Positions 1-8,727 of a DNA stretch of 60,110 bases are shown here, piece by piece. This stretch comes from CAWHNT01 sp963830775. Lineage in GTDB: Bacteria > Pseudomonadota > Alphaproteobacteria > Geminicoccales > Geminicoccaceae. Every line of letters starts with the position of its first letter. Within the stretch, counting starts at the first letter, position 1. The DNA lies in contig CAWHNT010000053.1 of assembly GCA_963830775.1 (NCBI GenBank), positions 1-60,110 of the forward strand, given 5' to 3'. A model generated the notes under the pieces. That model was not told the DNA's origin. It did not search any database and was given only the letters and a program-made list of their open reading frames with translations. The position numbers and the translations under genes were made by a program.

Positions 1-1200
1 GAGGCCGCCGACGGCTTGATGACCGCCCCGTCCGGCGCCAGGTTGCCGCGGAGGATCGCCATGCCCGCATCGGGCTTGAACGGGGCCGTGAAGGGCGTGA
101 TCACCTCGCGGTTCCAGCACTGGGCGTCCTTGACGTTCTCCCAGATCGACCGGCCGTTCACGGTAGGAGCATCCTTGTGCAGGAGGCCCTGCTCGCCCAG
201 GGCCCGCAGCACGACCGGCAGTCCGCCCGCGTAATAGAAGTCCTCCATCAGGAAGCGGCCCGAGGGCATCAGGTCGACCAGGCAGTGCACGCCGCGGCCG
301 AGCTCATCGAAGTCGTCGAGCGTGAGCTCGATGCCGACCCGCCTTGCGATCGCCAGGAGATGGACGACAGCGTTAGTGGAGCCGCCGATCGCACCCAGGG
401 TGCGGATCGCGTTCTCGAACGCCTCGCGCACCAGGATCTTCGATAGGACGAGGTCCTCGCGCACCATCTCGACGATCCGCCGGCCCGCCATGCGCGCGAG
501 CTCATTGCGGCGGGCGTCGACCGCAGGGATCGCCGCGTTCCCCGGCATGCCGACACCGAGTGCCTCGACCATCGAGGCCATGGTCGAGGCCGTGCCCATG
601 GTCATGCAATGGCCGGAGCTGCGGTTCATCGCGGCTTCGGCCTCGTGGAACTCCTCGATCGTGATCTCGCCGGCGCGCAGCTGCTCGCTCATCGAGATGA
701 TGTTGGTGCCCGAGCCGATGATCTGGCCGCGATAGACGCCGCGGAGCTGGGGTCCGCCCGAGACGCCGATCGTCGGCAGGTCGGCCGAGGCTGCACCCAT
801 GAGGAGGGCAGGGGTGGTCTTGTCGCAGCCCATGAGCAGGACCACGCCGTCCAGCGGATGCGCCCGGATCGCCTCCTCGACGTCCATGGCGGCGAGGTTG
901 CGGTAGAGCATCGCGGTCGGGCCGCATCGTCACCTCGCCCAGCGAGGAGACCGGGAACTCGAGCGGGAAGCCGCCGGCATCGAGCACGCCGTAGCGGACA
1001 TGCTCGGCGATGATCCGGAAATGCGCGTTGCAGGGGTTGAGCTCGGACCAGGTGTTGCAGATCCCGATGACCGGCCGGCCCTCGAACTGGTCCTGCGGGA
1101 AGCCGCGGTTCTTCAGGAACGAGCGGTAGTAGAACCCCATCTTGTCCTGGCGCGCGAACCAGGCCTCGCTGCGCAGCGGCTTCTTCTGGCTTTTGCTCAC
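1..1200 (-). CDS. Dihydroxy-acid/sugar-acid dehydratase (IlvD/Edd family), C-terminus cut by window edge, one frameshift
   Basis: The protein resembles IlvD/Edd dehydratases, [Fe-S] enzymes that remove water from dihydroxy or sugar acids to give 2-keto acids. The N-terminal 90 residues (start MSKSQKKPLRSEAWFARQ, then GICNTWSELNPCNAHF with the family Cys, then SLGEVTMRP) are in one frame. Near position 930 the frame slips by one base, in a CCC run. The next frame continues with family sequence (TAMLYRNLAAMDVEEAIRAH, MGCDKTTPALLMGAA). The start is GTG, sharing GTGA with the stop of the upstream dehydrogenase, so the two are probably translationally coupled. The substrate is not readable; the neighbouring PdxA-like and hydroxyacid dehydrogenase genes favour a sugar acid over branched-chain amino acid synthesis. 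The family assignment is secure; the frameshift may be a sequencing error. Confidence 0.85.
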
Positions 1201-2099
1201 CTGATCGGCCTTTTCTGGGGCTGGACGCCGTTGCGGCGCTCGAGCTCGACGAGAAGACCCGAGTGGTCAAGATCGCCGGCATGGTCAAGAAGGCCGCGGA
1301 AGAGGCCCGCCGTGGCGGCCGTGAAGGGCGTATCGGCAAGGCCCAGCCGCTCCGCGGCATCGAGCGCGTTGTCCAGGTCCTTGAGGTGCGTGACCGAGCG
1401 GCCCTTGGTGGCGAAGTCCCGCTCGACCATGCGCTGGCCGTGCAGCTCGAGAACGCGGCTCTCGGCGAATCCGCCGCGCAGGGCTTCGCGCACCTTGGAC
1501 GGATCGGCCCCGCCTTTGGCGGCGAGCAGCAGCGCCTCGGCCACCGCCCCGATCGTGACGCCGACGATGATCTGGTTGGCGAGCTTGGCCAGCTGCCCCG
1601 CCCCGTGCGGCCCGACATGGACCGGACGACCCATCGCGCGCAGGACCGGCTCGACCTTCTCAAAGTCGGCACCCTCGCCGCCCGCCATGATGGCAAGCGT
1701 GCCGGCCTCGGCACCCACCGTGCCGCCGCTGACCGGGGCGTCCACATGGGCGACGCCATGCTGGCCTAGCCGGCGCGCGTGATCCTGCGCCTCGGCCGGC
1801 TTGATCGAGCTCATGTCGACCACGATCGACCCGGGGCGTAGCGCCTCAGCGACGCCGGGCCCGAACAGGACCTGCTCGACCACCGGGCCGTTCTCCAGCA
1901 TCAGCACCACGATCTCGGCCTCGCGGACCGCCTCGGGTGCCGTATCGACGACCCGGGCACCGTCGGGCACGAGCTGCTCGGCTCTGGTGCGGGTGCGGTT
2001 CCAGGCGGTCAGCGGGTAGCCAGCGCGCAGGAGGTTGCGGGCCTGGTGCAACCCCATCAGCCCTGTGCCGAGGAAGGCGATGGTGGGGCGAGCGGTCAT
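1197..2099 (-). CDS. NAD(P)-dependent beta-hydroxyacid dehydrogenase (GarR/GlxR/LtnD-like)
   Basis: About 300 residues, the normal length for the 3-hydroxyisobutyrate/tartronate-semialdehyde reductase family. The N-terminal Rossmann motif reads IAFLGTGLMGLHQARNL, the substrate-binding signature is DAPVSGGTVGAEAGTL, and the catalytic lysine lies in GQLAKLANQ. The enzyme should oxidise or reduce a beta-hydroxy acid with NAD(H) or NADP(H) in the cytoplasm. I chose the ATG at 2099, which puts the Rossmann motif close to the N-terminus; an in-frame ATG at 2114 would add five residues. It lies between the PdxA-like gene upstream and the dehydratase downstream, with a 4-base overlap to the latter. 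LtnD-type L-threonate dehydrogenases occur in similar company, but the substrate here is inference. Confidence 0.88.
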   Translation of the reverse strand: MTARPTIAFLGTGLMGLHQARNLLRAGYPLTAWNRTRTRAEQLVPDGARVVDTAPEAVREAEIVVLMLENGPVVEQVLFGPGVAEALRPGSIVVDMSSIKPAEAQDHARRLGQHGVAHVDAPVSGGTVGAEAGTLAIMAGGEGADFEKVEPVLRAMGRPVHVGPHGAGQLAKLANQIIVGVTIGAVAEALLLAAKGGADPSKVREALRGGFAESRVLELHGQRMVERDFATKGRSVTHLKDLDNALDAAERLGLADTPFTAATAGLFRGLLDHAGDLDHSGLLVELERRNGVQPQKRPIR

Positions 2100-2174
2100 G
2101 TTGGCTGGTCCCATGAGCGGGAGGCAGGCCGCGCGCAGAAGTGGCGAGCGCGCGGCCAGCGTGGTGGGCAGATC

Positions 2175-3206
2175 TCAGGCCGCGGCAGGCACAGCCTGCC
2201 TGGCCGCCATCCTGGCCGCCAGCAGCAGAGCCGCGCGCGTGGCGCCCGGGTTGGCCACGCCCTTACCCGCGATGTCGTAGGCCGAGCCGTGCGCCGGCGT
2301 GCACATCGGGAAGCGGAAGCCGCCCAGGAGTGTCACACCCCGATCGAAGCCCATGAGCTTCATCGCGATCTGCCCCTGGTCGTGGTACATGGTGAGCACG
2401 GCGTCGAAGGCACCCTTGCTCGCCCGCACGAACACGGTGTCGGGCGGATAGGGCCCGTCGGCATTGATGCCCTGGCGCTTGGCCTCGCTCACCGCCGGCT
2501 CGATGACATCGATCTCCTCCCGGCCGAAATTGCCGCCATCGCCGGCATGCGGGTTGAGGCCGGCGACCGCGATCCGTGGCCGATCGAAGCCTGCCTCGCG
2601 CAGCGAGTTGTCGGTGAGGCGGATGCCCCGGAGCACGGACTCCTTGGTGATCAGCCCCGCCACCGCCGAGAGCGGCACATGCGAGGTGACGCGGGCGTTC
2701 CACAGGCCCTCCAGGATGTTGAACTCGCTGGCCGGCCCGCCGCTGCCCAGGACCTCCCGCCCGTAGCCGATCTCGTCGTCATAAGGTGGGTGCGCCATCC
2801 GCATCGCCGCCTTGTTGAAGGGCGTGAAGCAGACCGCACCGGCGCGGCCGGCAGCGGCAAGCTCGATGCAGGTGCGGAAGTTGCGCAGCGCGAACTCGCC
2901 CCCGGTGCGCGAGGCAACACCGACCTCGATCGAGTCCGGGTCGAGGTGGCCGAGATCGACCAGGACCGTGCCCGTCCGGCCGCCGAGTTCCTCGACCGAG
3001 CGGCAGCTCGGAACGTCGAGCTCGACGCCGGCAACCTTGGCACCGCGCGCCAGGACGCGGTGGTCGCCCACGACGATGAGGTCGGCGGCTGCCCGGATCT
3101 CGTTATCGGCCAGCGCTCTGGCCGCAAGCTCGGGGCCGATGCCCGCGGGGTCGCCGATGGCAAGGGCGAGGACGGGCCGGCCGCCGTTGGATGATGAATG
3201 GGTCAT
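2175..3206 (-). CDS. PdxA-family dehydrogenase (PdxA2/4-phosphothreonate dehydrogenase-like)
   Basis: A 343-residue member of the PdxA family, metal-dependent NAD dehydrogenases that oxidise and decarboxylate phosphorylated hydroxy acids or aromatic dihydrodiols. The start of the fold is LALAIGDPAGIGPE. The three metal-site histidines appear in LNPHAGDGG, TMYHDQGQIAMK and PAHGSAYDIAGKGVANPGAT. The gene sits in a catabolic operon rather than beside vitamin B6 genes, so it is more likely PdxA2-like or TphB-like than the biosynthetic PdxA. PdxA2 normally acts after a DUF1537 (DtnK/OtnK) kinase, and no such kinase is in this window, so the pathway is incomplete here or the substrate differs. The start is ATG, preceded in the mRNA by a GGAGGGAGCC-type ribosome site. 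Confidence 0.88.
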   Translation of the reverse strand: MTHSSSNGGRPVLALAIGDPAGIGPELAARALADNEIRAAADLIVVGDHRVLARGAKVAGVELDVPSCRSVEELGGRTGTVLVDLGHLDPDSIEVGVASRTGGEFALRNFRTCIELAAAGRAGAVCFTPFNKAAMRMAHPPYDDEIGYGREVLGSGGPASEFNILEGLWNARVTSHVPLSAVAGLITKESVLRGIRLTDNSLREAGFDRPRIAVAGLNPHAGDGGNFGREEIDVIEPAVSEAKRQGINADGPYPPDTVFVRASKGAFDAVLTMYHDQGQIAMKLMGFDRGVTLLGGFRFPMCTPAHGSAYDIAGKGVANPGATRAALLLAARMAARQAVPAAA

Positions 3207-3223
3207 GGTGGCTCCCTCCGCCT

Positions 3224-4222
3224 TTACTGCTCGATCTTGACGTTCGCTTCGCGGACCAGCTTGCCGAAACGCTCGTAGTCGGCCCGGTTGAGCTGGGCGA
3301 GCTGGGCCCTGGTCATCGAGCCAGGCTCGCCCGCAAGGCCGTTGAAGCGCGCCACGATATCCGGCATCGCCAGCACCTTCATGGTCTCGGCGTGGAGGCG
3401 CTCGACCACCGGCTCGGGCGTGCCGGCGGTGACGAAGAGGCCGTACCAGGTGGTCATCTCGATGCCGGGGAAGCCCGCTTCAGCCAGCGTGGGCACATCG
3501 GGCAGCTGCGGCGAGCGCGCCGGTGACATCACCGCCAGCGGGCGCACCTTGCCGCTGCTGATGGCGCTGATCGCCGAGGAGGTGGTGTCGAACATCATCT
3601 GGATCTGACCGCCCATGATGTCGGTCAGGGCCTGAGCCGAGCCCTTGTAGGGGACGTGCACGAGCGGCAGGCCAAGTGCATGGGCGAAGGCCTCGCCTGC
3701 CATGTGCTGCGTACTGCCCACACCAGAGGAGCCGTAGGAGAACTTCTCGGGGTTGCTCTTCAGGAGCTGCACGAGGTCGCCGACGGTCTTGGCCGGCACG
3801 TCGTTGTTCACGACCAGCACGTTGGGCACGGTGAGGACCAGGGCCACTGGGGCCAGGTCGGTCAGCGGATCGAAGCGGAGCTTCAGCAGGTGCGGGGCAA
3901 TGGCCTGGCCCGTGGTCGTGGCCACGAGCAGGGTGTGGCCGTCGGGCTCCGCCTGGGCGGTGAGGTCGGCCGCGATCGTGTTCGAGGCGCCGGGCCGGTT
4001 CTCGACCACGAAGGGCTGGCCGAAGATGGTCTGATACTTCTCCGCCAGCGCCCGGGCGATGATGTCGGTGCCGCCGCCGGGCGAGGCCCCGACCATGACG
4101 CGGACGGCCTTCGTGGGCCAGTCCTGCGCGAACCCTGACACAGGGGTGAGCCCGAGTGCGACTGCGCCGGCGAAGGGCAGCAGGCCCTTCAGGAGCGCGG
4201 CTCGACGATCAGCGCGAAGCAC
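3224..4222 (-). CDS. Tripartite tricarboxylate transporter (TTT) periplasmic binding protein, Bug/TctC family
   Basis: The mature part begins QDWPTKAVRVMVGASPGGGTD, the classical Bug/TctC opening, and continues with IARALAEKYQTIFGQPFVVENRPG. The N-terminus has a signal peptide (LLKGLLPFAGAVALGLTPVSGFA). A longer reading exists from 4288, but GTG at 4222 is preceded by a strong GAGGAGGAAA ribosome site and gives the usual length (332 residues), so I chose it. The protein should bind a carboxylate in the periplasm. The TctA/TctB membrane subunits are absent from the window, which is common for Bug proteins. It is the first gene of the minus-strand catabolic operon and faces the GntR regulator. 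Confidence 0.88.
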   Translation of the reverse strand: MLRADRRAALLKGLLPFAGAVALGLTPVSGFAQDWPTKAVRVMVGASPGGGTDIIARALAEKYQTIFGQPFVVENRPGASNTIAADLTAQAEPDGHTLLVATTTGQAIAPHLLKLRFDPLTDLAPVALVLTVPNVLVVNNDVPAKTVGDLVQLLKSNPEKFSYGSSGVGSTQHMAGEAFAHALGLPLVHVPYKGSAQALTDIMGGQIQMMFDTTSSAISAISSGKVRPLAVMSPARSPQLPDVPTLAEAGFPGIEMTTWYGLFVTAGTPEPVVERLHAETMKVLAMPDIVARFNGLAGEPGSMTRAQLAQLNRADYERFGKLVREANVKIEQ

Positions 4223-4339
4223 GGCGTTTCCTCCTCTGAATGACGATGGCGATGAGACCGTTCCGGCCCCGGTTCTTGGGGGCGGCATGCCGCTGCCCCC
4301 AACTGACCTAGCCCTCTATGCCCCAAAAGCGATCTGCGT

Positions 4340-4380
4340 GCAATAGTCTGTATGCAGCATGCAGCATGTTGCGTTTTGAG
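4340..4380. promoter_or_regulatory. Candidate GntR operator in divergent intergenic region
   Basis: The roughly 220-bp gap between the binding-protein gene and the divergent GntR gene contains a tandem GCAGCAT GCAGCAT GTTGC motif around 4355-4372, centred on GCATGC. Its position between regulator and target operon fits an operator. The motif is not a clean palindrome and no consensus can be verified here. Confidence 0.3.
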
Positions 4381-4442
4381 CGGCCGAGTTGCCCGTGCTA
4401 TGGCTCTGCCGCGATCGCGCGAGCCTGGGCGGATGGGGCCAG

Positions 4443-5129
4443 ATGGAAGACCTGAACGTGAACCATGCAGTGGCGCTGAGCGGCGTGCTCCCGGTGAGCC
4501 GGCGCTCGCTGCACGACGAGCTTGTCGGGCGGGTCCGCGACATGATCATCGACGGCCAGCTCCCGCCCGGCACGCGCATCCACGAGGGCCAACTCGGCGA
4601 AGCGCTGGGCGTGTCGCGAACTCCTTTACGCGAAGCGCTGAAGTTCCTGGCGAGCGAGGGCCTGATCGAGCTGGTGCCCGGGCGGGGTGCGCTGGTCCGC
4701 AAGCTCACGCCGGGCGACGTGCGCAACATGCTGGACGTGCTGATAGCGCTCGAGACGCTGGCAGGCCGGCTCGCCTGCGCCAGGGCAAGCGACGCCGACA
4801 TCGGCAAGGTTCGGGTCCTGCACGACGAGATGATGAGGTTCTACGAGGCCCGCGACCGGCTCGAGTACTACAAGCGCAATCAGGCGATCCACAGCGCGAT
4901 AGCACGGCTCTCCCAGAACGACGTGCTCGCCGCCATGCACGAGAGCATCCAGCAGCGGCTGAAGCGCGTCCGCTTCATCGGCAACGAGGAACCCGCCAAA
5001 TGGGAGGGTGCAGTTGCCGAGCACGAGGAGATGATCGCAGCCCTCGAGGCTCGCGACGGCGGCCGCTTCGCAGAGATCCTGGCCCGCCACCTGGAGCAGA
5101 CCTGGGAGCGGGTCCACGAGGTCGTGTGA
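4443..5129 (+). CDS. GntR-family transcriptional regulator, FCD (FadR-like) subfamily
   Basis: The N-terminal winged helix-turn-helix reads IHEGQLGEALGVSRTPLREA followed by a GLIELVPGRGALV wing. The C-terminal part is an all-helical FCD ligand domain with typical metal/ligand residues (EYYKRNQAIHSAIARLS). The length of 228 residues is normal. I chose the ATG at 4443 over an upstream ATG at 4389, which would add 18 poorly conserved residues. It is divergent from the dehydratase/dehydrogenase/TctC operon and most likely represses it until a carboxylate ligand binds. The IS element starts about 20 bp after its stop codon. Confidence 0.88.
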   Translation: MEDLNVNHAVALSGVLPVSRRSLHDELVGRVRDMIIDGQLPPGTRIHEGQLGEALGVSRTPLREALKFLASEGLIELVPGRGALVRKLTPGDVRNMLDVLIALETLAGRLACARASDADIGKVRVLHDEMMRFYEARDRLEYYKRNQAIHSAIARLSQNDVLAAMHESIQQRLKRVRFIGNEEPAKWEGAVAEHEEMIAALEARDGGRFAEILARHLEQTWERVHEVV

Positions 5130-5151
5130 AGGGTAACTGCTCAACCGGGGC

Positions 5152-5168
5152 ACCGTGGTGCACGGATC
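5152..5168 (+). repeat. Left terminal inverted repeat of IS5-type element
   Basis: ACCGTGGTGCACGGATC matches the reverse complement of 6245-6261 exactly over 17 bases. It lies 22 bp after the stop codon of the GntR gene. Confidence 0.75.
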
Positions 5169-5228
5169 GGTGCGGCTGGCACTGAGGAGCCGGGTGGCGT
5201 AGGGGAGCGGCCCTTCCCACGACCCCGG

Positions 5229-6206
5229 ATGCTCGCCGTGCCGTTCAAGGCCAACGCCGCTCGCCGTCACCGCATCCCCAAGCAGCGGCACCGGGTCACG
5301 AACTGGGCCGAGTATGACGCCAGCTTACGTCAGCGCGGGAGCTTGACGGTCTGGTTCACGGATGAGGCGATCGCGGCCTGGCGCGCGGCGCCGCGCACGA
5401 CCCGGGGCGGGCAGCCCTGGTACTCGCCCCTGGCGATCCTGACGGCGCTGACGCTGCGGATCCGTGTTCCGCCTGGCGCTGCGCCAGACCGAGGGGCTGA
5501 TCGGCTCCATCCTCCAGCCTGCTCGGCCTCGAGCTTGCCGTGCCGGACCACACGACACTCAGCCGCCGGGCTGCGACGCTGCGGGTGCCGCGACCGCGGG
5601 CGGGCACCGGGGCGCTGCAGCTGCTGGTGGACAGCACCGGCCTGCGCCTGGGCGGGCCCGGCGAGTGGCTGGTCGAGAAGCATGGCGCGAAGACCCGTCG
5701 GTCCTGGCGCAAGCTACACCTGGGCGTGGATGCCGGCACCGGCCGGATCGAGGCCGTGGAGCTGACCGGCAACGAGACGGATGACGGCTCCCGGGTCGGG
5801 CCCTTGCTCGACCAGGTGGCGGCTCCGGTCGCCTCGTTCACGGGTGACGGCGCCTACGACCGGGAGGACGTGTACGGCGCGGTGGCCGAACGCCACCCCG
5901 AGGCGGCGGTGTCGTGCCGCCGCGCAAGGACGCGGTGCCGAGCGGGGCAGCCGCGACCGCGCCCACCCAGCGCGACCGGCACCTTCAGCTCATCGCCGAG
6001 CGCGGTCGCCTGGGCTGGCAGAAGGCCTCCGGCTACAACCGTCGCGCTTTGGCGGAGGCGGCGATCTCCCGCTACAAGCGGGTGATCGGCGACGCGCTCC
6101 GCTCGCGCACGGACGGCCAGGCCGGGCGACCGAGGTCGCCATTGCCGTCCATGCCCTGAACCGGATGCTGGAGCTCGGCCGCCCGGAGTCCGTCCGCATC
6201 GCGTGA
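5229..6206 (+). pseudogene. IS5-family DDE transposase, broken by about four frameshifts
   Basis: The protein can be followed through three frames: RHRVTNWAEYDASLRQRGSL (5229 frame), VFRLALRQTEGLIGSIL (from about 5464), PDHTTLSRRA with LLVDSTGL and RRSWRKLHLGVDAGTGRIEA (from 5540), then PPRKDAVPS with QKASGYNRRALAEAAISRYK (from 5914), and finally EVAIAVHALNRMLELGRPES. This is the order of a complete IS5-group transposase, with the first catalytic Asp in DSTGL, the second in DGAYD and the Glu in EAAISRYKR. The breaks fall near 5463, 5530, 5912 and 6120. As written it cannot make an active enzyme. The same kind of break occurs in many other genes of the window, so some may be sequence errors. 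Confidence 0.85.
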
Positions 6207-6244
6207 ACCCGAATGGGAATTGGGGCCAGTGCGTCCACCCCGCT

Positions 6245-6261
6245 GATCCGTGCACCACGGT
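6245..6261 (-). repeat. Right terminal inverted repeat of IS5-type element
   Basis: GATCCGTGCACCACGGT is the exact reverse complement of 5152-5168. It follows the transposase end by about 40 bp. Confidence 0.75.
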
Positions 6262-6357
6262 CGCTACCCGGTGCTGCCATCTTCCAAAAGCCGGCAGGCC
6301 TTTGCCGTACCATCCTGCACCCAGACGCAAACAATCCAACATGCGCAACAGAGCCCA

Positions 6358-7588
6358 TCAGAGTCTCACCGTCAGGCGCGCTGCAACATTCTCCAGCCGC
6401 TCGGCCGAGCCTGGACTGAATGGTGCCGGCATGCCGTAGTAGCGGTGGGCGTCATCCACCTCGTAGCCGCCTGCCGCGTACTCGTCCTCGGCCGGAAAGT
6501 AGCCAGGGCAATCGTCGGCATAGGCGAACACGAAGGCGGCCCCGAGCCGCTGCCGCAGGGCCAGCGAGGTGCGGGCGAAGGGCTCACCCGGCAGTGCCAC
6601 AAGGAGGCGACCGGCCCAGCGCAGCAGGCTGACGCGGGTGGTCCAGCTTCGCCGCGAGGAGAGCGCAGCCGTCTCCGACCAGCGGATCCAGGCAGCCAGA
6701 AGGGCCGCCTTGTCGGGCTCGGCCAGCACCTGCTGCCGCCAGCGCTCGGCCATATCCTGTGGCGGCTCGGTGTCGCGCACGGCAAGATCGAGGGTAGACC
6801 TCGGCGGTGGCGAAGCCCGTGGGACCCTGGGCGCGGGAAAGCTCGGCTGCCAAGGCGCAGGCGGCGATATGGCGGCCGATCCGCTCGGCCTCGGCGAAAG
6901 TGCGGCCGGGGGCGGATACCGCGCTGTAGGACGCGGTTGCGGCATGGCCGACGTTCACATCGCCGGCACAGCCGGTGAGGAAGAGGCAGGTCGCACCGGG
7001 CAGGGCGGCCTCGATCGCACGACGGACGGCGTGCGGGTAGTCGCCGGTCCAGGCGAGGTTGTCGGGTCCGAGGACGGTCGGATGGCAGGCATAGGCGACC
7101 AGCACGGCCAGCGGCGAGCCGTCCGCACGATCAAGGCGGAGGACGGGGAGCGACGGGTCCACGATGCCGCCGGCATGGCGGCGATTGCGGGCGATGCCCG
7201 GGTTCGCACCCATGCCGGCAACCAGGCGACAGGGCAGGGCGGTTGCCGCCGCCTCGCACACCGCTTGCACGCAGGCAGCCTCGAGACGGGCGAGGTAGGC
7301 TGGGTCGACGTCGGGGCTCAGGCGGTCCGGCATCACGGCGGGCCCGCCATGGGTGTGGGTCGCAGCGACGACGATCTTCGGGATCGGGCTGCCGGCGCGG
7401 ATCCGGGCACAGCTCGCCGCATCGAGCCCGATCACGTCGGCGACGAGCAGAGCGGTGTCATCGACGACCAGCGCACGGACGGTGAGCGCATCGTGGACCG
7501 CCTGGGCTGGAGCGGTGCGGGCGGCAAAGCCCGCCATGGCGAGACCCAAGGGCGGCGTCACGTCGAGGCAGGCGACGCCCGCCTTCAT
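6358..7588 (-). CDS. Neutral/alkaline ceramidase-like protein, one frameshift
   Basis: The N-terminal 260 residues (MKAGVACLDVTPPLGLAMAG, THTHGGPAVMPDRL, ARNRRHAGG, ACHPTVLGPDN, FLTGCAGDVN) match the pattern of the neutral/alkaline ceramidase N-terminal fold, with the His and GCAGDVN motifs of its zinc site. Near 6805 one C is missing from a C run; the next frame continues to the stop at 6358 (LDLAVRDTEPPQDMAER, ending LENVAARLTVRL). The ATG overlaps the nagA stop as ATGA, so it is the last gene of the amino-sugar operon. There is no obvious signal peptide, unlike secreted ceramidases. In this setting it may hydrolyse an N-acyl bond of an amino sugar or lipid; that function is inference. Confidence 0.65.
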
Positions 7589-8727
7589 CCGACCACCCGG
7601 CCCTGCGCCAGCACGGTATCGACCGCCAGGTGCGGTGCGCCAGGCTGCCAATGGAAGCGAACGAGATCCGCCGATGCCCCCGGTTGCAGGATGCCGCGCC
7701 CGCCCGCCAGGGACCCCGGATTGGCGGTGGCGAGCCGCAGCGCCTGGGGGAGCTCGAGCCCGGCGAGCCCGATGGCGCAGGCCACGTCGTCGGCAAGGGC
7801 CTTGGCAGCCCCTGCCAGATAGGGTGTGCCGGCGACGCCGAGCCGGCCGTCGGCCGTGAGCTCGACCCGGCCGCCGATGGGGGCGTCGTAGAGACCGGGC
7901 GCCATGCCGGCAAGCGCGGTGGCGTCCGAGACGAGGATGCTGCGCTCCAGCCCTTTGGCGCGCAGCATCGCCGTCAACGTGTCGCCCGGAAGGTGGTGGC
8001 CGTCGGCGATGAAGGTGGCGGTGAGCGCGTCGGCCGCGAGCTGGGCCCAGATGTAGTTGGGATGGCGGGGCAGGACGGCGTGCGCGCCATTGCCGAGATG
8101 GGTGGAGAGCGAAGCGCCCGCCGCGACGGCACGTCTGATCTCGGCCGGCGTCGCATGGGTGTGGCCGATGGCGGCGAGCACGCCACGGGCGCGCAGGCCC
8201 ATGATGTAGACCGGCGCCTCGGGCCAGTGCGGGGAGAGGGTGACGAGGCCGACGAGCCCGTCACAGGCGGCCTGCCAGCGATCGAACTCGGCGAGGTCGG
8301 GGGCCCGGACATGCTGGCATGGATGAGCGCCACGCGGCCCGTCCTCGGGCGAGATGTGCGGCCCCTCGACATGGACGAAGGGCACGGCGTGACGCAGCAC
8401 GGCGCTCTCGCGGCGGGCGGCCGCGAGGGTTCGCAGGCCGGCCACGATGTCGGCCTCGCTCGCGGTGATGAGCGTCGGCACCCACGTGGTCGTGCCGGTC
8501 GACGCCATGACGGCCACGAGCCGGTCGAGATCGGCGGCACCGAAGCCCGGGCGGTTGAGGTCGATGCCGCCGAAGCCGTTCACCTGCAGGTCGACGAGCC
8601 CGGGTGCGAGCCAGGCCGTCTCGCCGGGACCGCCCGGCTCGACGGCGTCGATGCGGCCGTCCTCGATCCGGACCCGGAGCGGCCTGCCGTCCTCGGGATG
8701 GCACCCGCCGATCCAGCGTTCGCTCAC
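7585..8727 (-). CDS. nagA: N-acetylglucosamine-6-phosphate deacetylase
   Basis: A 380-residue amidohydrolase. Metal and active-site motifs are visible: VDLQVNGFGGIDLN near the N-terminus, HVEGPHISPEDGPRGAHP, AIGHTHATPAEI, HLGNGAHAVLPRHPN and VSDATALAG. NagA removes acetate from GlcNAc-6-phosphate to give GlcN-6-phosphate, which NagB then deaminates. The start is GTG in a GTGA overlap with the upstream SIS gene, and the stop overlaps the next gene as ATGA, so the chain appears translationally coupled. Length and motif order are typical, and the neighbouring nagB supports the call. Confidence 0.93.
   Translation of the reverse strand: MSERWIGGCHPEDGRPLRVRIEDGRIDAVEPGGPGETAWLAPGLVDLQVNGFGGIDLNRPGFGAADLDRLVAVMASTGTTTWVPTLITASEADIVAGLRTLAAARRESAVLRHAVPFVHVEGPHISPEDGPRGAHPCQHVRAPDLAEFDRWQAACDGLVGLVTLSPHWPEAPVYIMGLRARGVLAAIGHTHATPAEIRRAVAAGASLSTHLGNGAHAVLPRHPNYIWAQLAADALTATFIADGHHLPGDTLTAMLRAKGLERSILVSDATALAGMAPGLYDAPIGGRVELTADGRLGVAGTPYLAGAAKALADDVACAIGLAGLELPQALRLATANPGSLAGGRGILQPGASADLVRFHWQPGAPHLAVDTVLAQGRVVG

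Larger units (their letters stand above)
5152..6261 (+). mobile_element. IS5-family insertion sequence with 17-bp inverted ends
   Basis: A transposase-coding segment of about 1.1 kb is bounded by perfect 17-bp inverted repeats: ACCGTGGTGCACGGATC at 5152-5168 and its reverse complement at 6245-6261. The transposase lies between them on the plus strand. No clear target-site duplication was found next to the ends, so the true ends may differ by a few bases. The element separates the GntR gene from the amino-sugar operon. Confidence 0.75.

Noticed and set aside
2046..3194. Plus-strand open frame opposite the PdxA-like gene
   Set aside because: Shadow frame; the minus strand carries conserved metal-binding motifs.
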